A DNA stretch of 47,309 nucleotides from positions 1-47,309 of the forward strand of contig CAJWYM010000018.1 of assembly GCA_913049555.1 (NCBI GenBank). The letters run 5' to 3'. Numbering within the stretch: position 1 is the first letter of the stretch; each line of letters starts with the position of its first letter. This document shows positions 29,601 to 35,994 of the stretch, one piece after another. A program made the position numbers and the translations under genes. The notes below the pieces were generated by a model. It was not told where the DNA came from, did no database searches, and was given only the letters and a program-made list of their open reading frames with translations. Source of the stretch: an uncultured Opitutia bacterium. GTDB lineage: Bacteria > Verrucomicrobiota > Verrucomicrobiia > Opitutales > CAJWYM01.

Positions 29601-32600
29601 ATAAAATCCTGACGACTCTTCTCAATTTGGGTGAGCAAGTTCGTTCTAATTTTCTCCTCATTCAATAATTCCGATTTTGTATCTGTGATAGAAAGCTCTA
29701 ATTCATCAATTCTTAGTTGTTTTTCTCGGCTGTTTTCTTCAAGAGTAGACAAAGTCGTTTCTAAAAATTGAATGCGTTCACGAGATGCAGAAGCACTTTT
29801 TTCAGTCATCTTTAGATGATCTTCAAATTCTAAAGTTTTTACTTTCAATTGATTGCTGAGTAAATTCTTAGTCTCTAGCAATTTTGATTTTGCTTTTTCT
29901 TTTGTAAAAGCCAGTTCCTTTATCAACCGTGCCGACTCCTGATCAAAAAGTTGTTTTTGAGTCTTCAATTTCTTGGTGAGGTCAGAATTATTATTTGAAG
30001 AAATAGCAAATTCCTTCTCAAGATTCTGAATTTTCTTTTCTAATAAAAATTTTTCTTCGATATTTTTGTTTAAATTTGTCTCTAGATCTAAAGTTATGTT
30101 CTTTAAAGCCTCTATTTCTGGATTTAATTTTGACAGTTGAGCATTGAGGCCATTAAGGATTTTTTGTTTTTCTTGTGAACTTTTCTTTGCATTTGAAATA
30201 GACTCTTGTAAATCGCGAACCCGATCTTCTGAATTTTTAAGATTTGTCTCTAATTCAGAACTTTTAAGGGATGATGTACGTTTTTCTGATCTAAGATTTT
30301 CGTTCAATCTCAATAAATCTTTAGAAAGCTTTTCAATCAAAACTTTTTGCTCCATTTTTTCATCACTGATAAGCGACAATTTTTGGGCTAAAAGATTCTT
30401 TCCTTTGTCTAAATTCTCAAAATTGCTTCGCTCATTTTTAAGTTTAGATGTGAATATCTTTTCCAATTCCATTAAACTTTGATCTGCATTTCTCTTAACA
30501 AAATCTATCTCCGTTTCAAGATCTGATATCTGAGCAATCAATGAGGTGTTTTGTTTCTTTAAGTTATTTTGTCGCTCAGAATTTTCGATCTTATTGTTCT
30601 TTAAAAGATCTTTAAAATTTAAAATTTGATTATCCACCGATTCTTTTTCTTTATTTAGTCCCACTAATTGAATATTCAATCGTTTGATTACTAAACTTGA
30701 TTCATTAAGCTTAGTAGAAAGTGAAGAAAGCTGGTTTTGGAGATTTGAAAGAATAAGCTCTTTTTTCGAGGAGTCCTTTTGGCTCTGATTTAAAAGAATT
30801 TCAAAATCTTCAATCTCTTTTATAAGTTTTGAGATCTCAACATCTTTCAGTTTCAACATTTTTGAATTTTCGGTTTTATCCAGTTTGATTTTTGAAAGAA
30901 ACTGTTTTTCCAACTGTTCAATTGATAGGGCGGATTTTTCCTTGCTTTCCAAAACCCTAGACTCCAAATCATTCATGATCTCTTCAAACTCAACCTCACG
31001 GGATAGATACACCTTATTGATCTTACTTTTTTCGGCCTCTATCAATTCAATCTTGGACAATAATTTTTGCTTGTCATTGTTATAGAGTTTTATTTGCTTT
31101 TCACTGAAATTTTTGTTTTCAGCAAGATCGACCACTAATTGTTCCCTAGCAACTTGAACTTCATGGATCTTTTTTAACCAGTTTTTTTCCTGAATTGCAT
31201 AAGAATCCAATTCTTTTTTTCTAAGTTCAGATAAGTTAGAAATTTCATTCTCCAAATTCTTTTGCTTTAAATCTTGCTTTGTTCTTTCGTCAAGGTGCAA
31301 TTTTTCTTGGTCGTTTAGTTGCTTCTGTAATTCAGAGATTCTTGATTTAGATAAAGTCCATTTTTCTTCTAACTCTTTGGAAAACTTGGTAGTATCTATT
31401 TTCAAATCAGAGAATGACTTTTTCAAATCGTTAATAGAGGTTTTGGAATCGGATAATTTTAAGCTTAATTGATCAATGACATTCTCATAAGTTACTTTTT
31501 CAGTTTCTCTCAGATTCTCTAATTTTTTGACACCTGCTTTCAATGATTCAATTTGACGATTGGCTGATTGAATATCTTTCGATGATTCTTCAACTACTTT
31601 TTTAAGAGCAGCAATCTCAATTTTAGAACGTTCTTTTACACTTTTAATAACAGTCTCTTTGTCTTCCAGCTTTATTTGAAGAGATTCTATTTCATCTCTT
31701 TTAGATATTAATAATGCAGATTTCTCAGAATTTAACTTTTTGAATTTGGCAATTTTTTCACTACTTTCTTGATTGTTGCGAACTTTTATAAGCTCCATTT
31801 GTTGTGTCAAATCTCTATTAGCAGATTTTGCTTTCTTCAGAGAAAGCTCGTTTTCTCTTAACTTCAATACCCACTTAGATTCTTGATCTTTCATTGAATC
31901 TTCAGATTTTTGGAGTAATTTTTTAAGCCCATTTACTGAGGATAAGCTAGAATCTAGTGACATCTGCAAAGCAGACAACTCGTCTTTTGATTTACTAGTA
32001 ATCCTTTCTACATCTGACACTAGAGATTTTTTTAGAGCCTGAATCTGATTCATAGAATCTTGATTTTTTAAAACCAGATCTCTATTTTCGTTCCCTAAAT
32101 TTTGAATTTGTAATTGAAAAGATTGCTCCGATTCAGCTAATTTAATTTTTAGCCTCTCGTATTTGATAACCTCATTTTTTAGCAAATTATCAATTTTTTT
32201 GAATTTTTTTTGCTCTTCGTTGAAGGATTTATCTAACATAGTAAGTTTGAGATTCTTATTCTCCAACATTTCCTTGTGAGATCTTTTAATATTTTTTAAT
32301 TCAAAATAAATTGAATCAATCTCTTTCTGTTTCATTGTTATTGATTTGGCAGAAATCTGATCTTTTTTACTAGCAGAATCTTTTAAGTTTTTGAACTCAA
32401 TCTCTAAGGTGTCTTTTCGCTTTTTTAAAAGACTTAATTGATCTTCCAAACCCAAAATATTAGACCGAAAAAATTCTCGTTTTAATTCTGCTTCCTCAAC
32501 TAATTTCTCAATTTTTAACTGAGATTCAGATAAGGATTTCTGAGTTTTATTTAATTCAGCTAAGGCCATTTTTTTCTCCTTAGTCAACCTGGCAATGAAA

Positions 32601-35600
32601 TCGTTTTGCTCTTTTTTAAGGGATTCAACAGTTTGTGTTGTTTCCTTTTTCTGAATTTCTAGTCTAGAAAGAGCACGAGAAAGTTCTTGATTGATAGATT
32701 CAATTAAGGCTTCTGATTTTTGATTCGATTCAATCGAAGAATCGCTGAGCTGTAAAATCTCCAATTTTAATTCTTCAACATTTTGAGAACGATTTTTCAA
32801 TTCTTCCTCTAACTTTTTTTGAACCGAAACAAAATTCATTTTCTGCGAGGAGATCTCTTTTTTAAATGCAGATAAATTAATTTCTAAAGTGGATTTTATT
32901 TTAACATTTTCTAATAATTCAAACTCTGCTTTTTCTAATCTTTTAACTATTTTATTGTAGTCCATCTGGTGATCGGACTGTTCTTTTTCCAATTCTTTCA
33001 AAATCGTTTGTATAGACTTCTTTTCACTAGAAAATTCAGCTGATTTTTTCTCCAAACTTGAAATGGCGTCTTCCATTTGTTTACGAGCCAACTCTTTTTC
33101 GTTGGTGATGGTGATTACTTTATTTTCAAGTAAATCAATTTGTTTTAAATGTTTGCTTTGGTCTTTTACTAATTGCGCTTTCGCTTTTTCTAAAAACTCA
33201 ACTTGAAGGTTCAAATCCTTCTTCTGTTCCTCGTATTTAGAAGCTTGTTTTCGGTAGTCAACTAAATCCTTGTTTTTTAGTTGTTCAAAACGAACATTTT
33301 TGGATCTAAGTTGTTCCAATTGACTTTCATATTTTGCAATGATTGCCTGAGAATCAATTTCGAGTAAATCTCTATTTTTTTTATGATCTTTTAGTTCACT
33401 ATAGAGATCATTCAAAAGCTTTTGATTCTCCACTACGTTTTTTTCAAGCTCTTGTTTTGAAATTTTTAAATTACTGACTAACTCTTGTTCCTTCAATAAT
33501 TGCTTTTGGACGGTTACAATTCCTTTGTCTCTTTTCTTTAGAGATTTGTTATACTCAATTGCAGATTCGGAGGAGCTTTTTAACTGATTTTCAAGTTTAT
33601 TTTCAACACTCTTTAAAGAAAGGAGGGTATCCTTTTGAATTTTTTTCTGTTTTTGAAGAGATTCATTCAGAGAAATAATTACTGACTCCTTTTCGTCCAG
33701 TGCTTTTACGAAGTCGTTTTGTAATCTTGAGATTTCAACTTCAAGATTCTTCTTCTGAGAAGACATTCGCTCGAATTGATTCGAAAATTCATTAATTTCG
33801 GAAGCTAATTTTCCCTTTAGTTTCTCATTCTCGTTAAGGACATTCTTAATTCTAGATTTGTAGACCCCAATACTTTTTGAAATCTGGACCAACTCTTGAT
33901 TTCTACCTTCCAACTCTGATTGAGCATTTGATTTGAATTGATTTGCTTGTGATGCAGCCATCCCCAAATCTCTCAAAAGTTGTTCTTTTTCTTGAGTAAG
34001 GGAAAGTATTTTAGCCTCTGCCTCTTTTTGAAGCCTTTCCTTTTGTTCAAATTTTGATTGATATGCCTTTTTCGTAGAGCTTAACTCATTGACAAGTTGC
34101 TCTTTCAGCATGGAGCTTTGTTTCTTAATCTCATTCGCAGTTTTTAATTTTTCCTCAAAAGAAAAAATCAATTCCTGGTCACGTTTTTTTTGCTCTTCCA
34201 AATCTTGAATTCTGGAGGCTAATTCTTTTTTAATTTTTTCAAATTTTTGTAATTCTTTAATTACAAGATCTTCAGAGGCATCCAAGTCTTTGGAGGTCCT
34301 TACTCTAGATTCTACTTGTTTTGTAATCTCGGAATCTAACTTCTTTATTTTTAGCTCTAATCTTAAAATCTGTTCCTGTTTTTTGTTGTCTTGAGACTGA
34401 AAATCGGATTTCAAGGACTGTCGTAATTGAATCTCTTCATTCAATTGATCGTAAGACAAAACTAACTTATTTTCCAATTGAGAAAAACGCTCTTTCAACT
34501 GTTTATTTTCCAATAAAGATCTTTGATAGAGGTTCTGTTGGGAAACAAGTTCATTTTTTAATTTAAAAATCGCTGCTTTTTTGTCTTCACTGAGAGATCG
34601 TTGATTGGATTTAAATTTTTCATAACTATCCAAAGAATTCTTTAACTCTTTCTGTAAATTCTGATATTGATCCTTAAATAATTTTTCTTTGTTGCGGCTT
34701 TCTAAGATCTGTTTATTAACTTGCTTTTCCATACTCTGGATAAACATTGCAGCTTCCATCTGTTGTTTCTGCAAAAGAGTATTTTTTTCTTGAAAGGATT
34801 GGTTCTTCGAATCCATTTGGTTTGTCAAATCTTGCAAAGCAGCGATTTTTGCCTCAGAGGCTTTTAACAATGCTTTCTCATTAGTGAGGGCACTCTTTAA
34901 TGAATTTTCTCGGTTGTTTAAATCTTCAGTGAGTGAAGCCACTTTTCTACTTAACAAACTTATTTCTTTGGACTTTTTGGTAATTGAAAGTTTTTCATTT
35001 TTGGCATTTGTTTGAATCGATTGATGCAAAGTTGAAACCGCTTCTGAAAAAGAATTTAAGTTTTTAGTATTTAGTTCCTTGCTTTCCTTTAATTTGAAAG
35101 TTTCAAATAAAACCTTTTTTCCTTCTTTTAGTTTTGAAATATTCCTAAAAACCAAATTGCGTTCGGATTCGAGGGTTTGGTTGTTGGGATCGATCAGACT
35201 GTAATATTTTTTGGCTTCCGCTAAATCTGACTTGAGGAGGTAAGCCTTGGTGATTTGCAAATGAATATTATCTAGTATATTTTTGGGAATATTTCTATTT
35301 TTAAGCTGATTTAAGATACGAAGTGCTCTATCTGCCCCGTAGGTTTCTGATTCAAGATATACAATGGCCAATTTTAGAGCATACACATAATTGATTGAAT
35401 CATATTTCAATGCTTGTCGGTAAGCAGTGAGTTTTTGGCGCTCTACTCCACTGTCAGTCAAAATGCCGCGACTGATTATCTGATTAGAGTTTTGATCTAA
35501 AGTCTCAGCCAGAGTGAAATAAAAGTCCGCATTGGATGGTTCTAATTCAATCGCCTTAAAATAGTATCCCAAAGATTGATTGAAGTTGCTTTCTGAAGCA

Positions 35601-35965
35601 GCAATTTCTCCCATTAGGCGGAGAGTTAAACCAATATTGGGATCCATATTAAAGGATTTCCTAATTAGATTATTTCCGTCCTCTGTGAGGCGTATTTTAC
35701 GAAGCAATAAACCGTGAAAAAGATACCCAAGTGGATCCTTTGGATTTTTAGCAGAATAGCTTTTATATTTTTCCAGAAGCAAAGAGAGCTCTTCTTTAGT
35801 TTCCGCTAACGAAAGTTGAAGCCCTGCTTTGTTCAAATCTCTTAGAACAGAGCGTTGTTCCTCTACCAGAGACTGAATCTCTTTGGTCAATTGAGGCTTA
35901 CCCAATGAAAGGCATGGAAAAAGAATTAATAAAAGGATCGAATAGAGCCTCGATTTGCATTTCAT
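20603..35965 (-). CDS. giant exported TPR/coiled-coil protein (5120 aa)
   Basis: This uninterrupted gene of 15.4 kb encodes 5120 aa. It has a signal peptide (YSILLLILFPCLSLG, cleavage near residue 22), a helical TPR region at about residues 70-265 (SLGYYFKAIELEPSNADFYF is the clearest repeat) and then about 4,780 residues of near-continuous heptad-type coiled coil dominated by K, E, S, L, Q, N and D. Tryptophan and proline are rare in the coil, and I found no cysteine after the signal region. There is no Walker motif, so it is not an SMC-type ATPase. The end, LSKVINDLNFNSAALNLFLQ, resembles the tail of the upstream 1297-aa paralogue. The start is ATG 35965; TTG 35983 would only add six residues. 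It lies 29 bp after the paralogue. An envelope or surface scaffold, tether or fibre is inferred. Confidence 0.85.
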   Translation of the reverse strand: MKCKSRLYSILLLILFPCLSLGKPQLTKEIQSLVEEQRSVLRDLNKAGLQLSLAETKEELSLLLEKYKSYSAKNPKDPLGYLFHGLLLRKIRLTEDGNNLIRKSFNMDPNIGLTLRLMGEIAASESNFNQSLGYYFKAIELEPSNADFYFTLAETLDQNSNQIISRGILTDSGVERQKLTAYRQALKYDSINYVYALKLAIVYLESETYGADRALRILNQLKNRNIPKNILDNIHLQITKAYLLKSDLAEAKKYYSLIDPNNQTLESERNLVFRNISKLKEGKKVLFETFKLKESKELNTKNLNSFSEAVSTLHQSIQTNAKNEKLSITKKSKEISLLSRKVASLTEDLNNRENSLKSALTNEKALLKASEAKIAALQDLTNQMDSKNQSFQEKNTLLQKQQMEAAMFIQSMEKQVNKQILESRNKEKLFKDQYQNLQKELKNSLDSYEKFKSNQRSLSEDKKAAIFKLKNELVSQQNLYQRSLLENKQLKERFSQLENKLVLSYDQLNEEIQLRQSLKSDFQSQDNKKQEQILRLELKIKKLDSEITKQVESRVRTSKDLDASEDLVIKELQKFEKIKKELASRIQDLEEQKKRDQELIFSFEEKLKTANEIKKQSSMLKEQLVNELSSTKKAYQSKFEQKERLQKEAEAKILSLTQEKEQLLRDLGMAASQANQFKSNAQSELEGRNQELVQISKSIGVYKSRIKNVLNENEKLKGKLASEINEFSNQFERMSSQKKNLEVEISRLQNDFVKALDEKESVIISLNESLQKQKKIQKDTLLSLKSVENKLENQLKSSSESAIEYNKSLKKRDKGIVTVQKQLLKEQELVSNLKISKQELEKNVVENQKLLNDLYSELKDHKKNRDLLEIDSQAIIAKYESQLEQLRSKNVRFEQLKNKDLVDYRKQASKYEEQKKDLNLQVEFLEKAKAQLVKDQSKHLKQIDLLENKVITITNEKELARKQMEDAISSLEKKSAEFSSEKKSIQTILKELEKEQSDHQMDYNKIVKRLEKAEFELLENVKIKSTLEINLSAFKKEISSQKMNFVSVQKKLEEELKNRSQNVEELKLEILQLSDSSIESNQKSEALIESINQELSRALSRLEIQKKETTQTVESLKKEQNDFIARLTKEKKMALAELNKTQKSLSESQLKIEKLVEEAELKREFFRSNILGLEDQLSLLKKRKDTLEIEFKNLKDSASKKDQISAKSITMKQKEIDSIYFELKNIKRSHKEMLENKNLKLTMLDKSFNEEQKKFKKIDNLLKNEVIKYERLKIKLAESEQSFQLQIQNLGNENRDLVLKNQDSMNQIQALKKSLVSDVERITSKSKDELSALQMSLDSSLSSVNGLKKLLQKSEDSMKDQESKWVLKLRENELSLKKAKSANRDLTQQMELIKVRNNQESSEKIAKFKKLNSEKSALLISKRDEIESLQIKLEDKETVIKSVKERSKIEIAALKKVVEESSKDIQSANRQIESLKAGVKKLENLRETEKVTYENVIDQLSLKLSDSKTSINDLKKSFSDLKIDTTKFSKELEEKWTLSKSRISELQKQLNDQEKLHLDERTKQDLKQKNLENEISNLSELRKKELDSYAIQEKNWLKKIHEVQVAREQLVVDLAENKNFSEKQIKLYNNDKQKLLSKIELIEAEKSKINKVYLSREVEFEEIMNDLESRVLESKEKSALSIEQLEKQFLSKIKLDKTENSKMLKLKDVEISKLIKEIEDFEILLNQSQKDSSKKELILSNLQNQLSSLSTKLNESSLVIKRLNIQLVGLNKEKESVDNQILNFKDLLKNNKIENSERQNNLKKQNTSLIAQISDLETEIDFVKRNADQSLMELEKIFTSKLKNERSNFENLDKGKNLLAQKLSLISDEKMEQKVLIEKLSKDLLRLNENLRSEKRTSSLKSSELETNLKNSEDRVRDLQESISNAKKSSQEKQKILNGLNAQLSKLNPEIEALKNITLDLETNLNKNIEEKFLLEKKIQNLEKEFAISSNNNSDLTKKLKTQKQLFDQESARLIKELAFTKEKAKSKLLETKNLLSNQLKVKTLEFEDHLKMTEKSASASRERIQFLETTLSTLEENSREKQLRIDELELSITDTKSELLNEEKIRTNLLTQIEKSRQDFIALTQAKDLELSSQSNLLDDLKEEARQTESKANQFIVSLESQLNTKDLQINRLENQLTEMEQTFKSENFELLEKVKSESSRVNRLGALLTKSKKAISILSKNSTLEISSLRSKLNALSQELQNQQDLTESIQSLKNKNKSLETERASNSKKISGQSSVLKENFEKIELLTNNLKGLKLQKNKDNEVISQLRTEISEQKSLLDEKTKSIRLLSNQVSVLEKDLVAAVNLNKKIEKSSADRIQKLAENLSLAKSEMNALINTAKSKESSLGVKIDQLEMEIKASAVSLNEQRELSQKEKKLANDKILELSERMNQLKSEATTSQAVLSKEILVREAKIESLQKKLVVKSSLYMKQLGIKSKIIEDLEFEFKYLSEDTNQYKQSTSKNLEELEKVLSKEKKEHALALDSALNSIRSLENELSLSRSGFKEFSKQAEIKEDGFLNQIQALSQELTIANKNNKEAREENLIEIKQVKSELNQVLEEKAKLEKTRIQELVMNNQLVAKLEKAFTLKTQELESLKKKSTQDVLLLSKQVDDLENKRKKENLAKQEALKALEASLKKAVSERDLLAIDSNKMLASLEKDLSQTRSDLENSIRENQDLKLQLTLQLKKFESELSRTQNKLLKNEERMNVISLKASDTIAGLRDEIKSTKLDASKSKLELDRKIASREATIQALQKNMRIELREKDRLIDNSLNRALQLESEMGSLKLERDKILKDKEVSFTSLTQQIKELKNFKKEQSILLNEQEILFEDELEKTTQYLNSQLESYQVVSDNLQSKVSQLEKTLNLSQQNLENSENELLTTKRKQDKTIDLLKTKMNQLKTELSEKLKEKSFIVISKEKEIADLKRDFSKTLELSLKEKSSVDNALVSLEEEHKRLKLEFKNEILDKNKSMDALKDRIVLVRKNRQESEDASNLLISELERSLNETKKALKSSVSKNELKEKELNGSIQKLELELVQAIENSSKIMSKNTYLKTSLKKVEEDFQEARTSWSKKQIIANKEIETKRLTILSLEKALASSQSLQIQSNEDFERKIKSLYKSLESEQVKIQKISTEKDAEISNLNNNIKLLKEESVLTQKNSSLVLKKMESELSKITNLKERELKVAKTQSSKLKVTLEKAQSEKIQTEKQNQNIIDSLLGDISKYQNEIQKLKKEKVEEDSTNDQKAKDLIEKIVVLEKNIKTVKSLKDVTEISLNKQILSLEESLKSSESTKEVLITNHKSGILALKQQLEKATQDSIIYQNQLKEDINNQRKLLSSVEKQKKDDLSRFNKKIESLKLEIVQLNKNKKVSNEVNTKVIDELNNQLLQTKEQFKEQVKVRSEERELLGNELAKLKNELKSTLSKLDSANDKNVDLNSMFTLKVDEMDSQIAQKKKLILKSENEIEEHKNTIQNLEIMLSKNQKLYQNLELKLEEDLEFQLNSIDESKKTISNLNDKLQEAKLKNISLQQNTEKEKSEIFELNSRVIKELKDQLTGLQSKLSQQEQSMMDQQLIADNKLGQLRSDFDKNKSVLQLALKKRDEMEIDYSFQVDKLEKELDDKIELISKSSDTISKQSKTIQLLEQSFEEKQKFYKIIETDLKNDLNLHVRSLDKSKKTIALLNSQIFKSEKELADSKALRSKQVKELEDRIVSISKKQVESEEQYKKSLNLSKSVLNEVHKTTKKQMDLANENIRNLKSAVNDKQSIIVKNQTKADQFIKELNIKMASYQSQIEELKSDVSKAQTEKLVSIEIFENKLSTSNSLLNDLRDKKSLIEKEMNLQIQSLSQSLENEKKNREKIVSEYKLKTDRISQQFKSTQSLALKDRKAHAAEMDLFRNQLISVEKQKVEDQKISNELIAKLNDEILERESRLKEQLILTNELEKTKRSQLKKLEESLLVAKENLEVAKMDFAMKSENSEIQMNNLKTELRDQSRKFNNSSKELSLRQKITAQLEKEMESLKFALIASEKKVADLLVVRNQLDQLQKRFDLKLKDANSLVDSLTQELQASEKKNEILDESILLSNSKHSKELQLLKDELKKSSISLSKLKLETDKSASLKSNELKNLKNQFIKSEQAYLDYQINMADQVKKLEKSLQEALNVKSTVERELKSYITSLEEKLKVNVQRLVSAEELLGTENNKSEKRIQELEKEINNGVNELNSANQLLSQQKKSYSSVVDQLEIQLKDLQEQSKTIIATKDQEIKNIRKDVSNIQKIMEENLGESSKLISKLTNELTESLAQVEMNTKESSKIQENLRLKILDYKQEISELEMLRSKSSQESFSMDKDLKANAKKIAQLENYLNVTRQALHNAKTGSGQIISKLQKDLQSSETQRAKLTIENSELVKSKDGQIRKLEQRLSDVIVDLKVAQKSEDRFSQESSGLVSSLRDQLETSKAQFEQILASQNKRESLSIDRIKDLEKRLMEAQNNFTGVNNQLMLSESKSKASSGEMKTQLILLEKELVQLKGSNTESKKLDGKIIEKLQAQLRERSEELTLALKNQKDPDSLADLQRKIGAMEATNLRLEKMLIKEQFELNELMTELDSSENEILKLNKGIQSQEIVIKKLESEINKKASALNLALKNQKDPNLIMDLQKKIQETENALLALSNAKDMDQKSILELTEKLKLTNEQIATLSVEKSAVSENLTKQVEILRLELANKDKDFKSILGARPSTEELNQMDLVLNRVNKDYLKLQMETAQKEKSLGILKDQLKSLEQQLVSKDGSMNLQLASKDQSISEFKEKIESLNKELLVTREQGVNASIVERLQSDILEMRKVNQQYIDLNTRNEVAIQGLKDQLSDSERKIKDLEVARALLIREKEKNDKNLKAAKDQVSSTVQSLNQSEPSPESLNKIDSLQQRVNELERNRKNLDQRIAESGRTVQAEDEKLDKYRNELSKALKDLEKAKSALKSVEAKYIVDTETLKGQLKKSELGREEISKFMNDTREMTKSLKLSLDKSQKRILELDKVRIDLAIQENSLTGGQGEIAVLLKALDRELSKVINDLNFNSAALNLFLQMFKPRN
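21914..22189 (-). repeat. short duplicated block in the giant coiled coil (LALKNQKDP)
   Basis: The nonapeptide LALKNQKDP is encoded twice, at 22163-22189 and 21914-21940, exactly 249 bp (83 aa) apart. Similar sequence continues after each copy (DLQRKIGAMEA and DLQKKIQETEN). The proline makes each a likely kink in the coil. This is direct evidence of a local internal duplication. Confidence 0.7.
24779..25438 (-). repeat. two diverged internal repeats, 167-aa period, in the giant coiled coil
   Basis: Two stretches of 53 residues align without gaps at an offset of exactly 501 bp (167 aa): 25438-25280 (TIQNLE...ESKKTISNLN) and 24937-24779 (TIQLLE...KSKKTIALLN). I count 21 of 53 identical residues, including aligned Y, TI, SKKTI and LN positions that heptad composition alone would not fix. 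This suggests the coil grew by internal duplication followed by divergence. Confidence 0.65.
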
Positions 35966-35994
35966 ATTAATTATAAGGGTCAAAATTGGATTGT

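Noticed and set aside
20603-35965. Giant protein as an SMC, myosin-like or Rad50-type protein
   Set aside because: Only the generic coiled-coil composition is similar. There is no Walker A, Walker B or signature motif, and the protein has a signal peptide and a TPR head.
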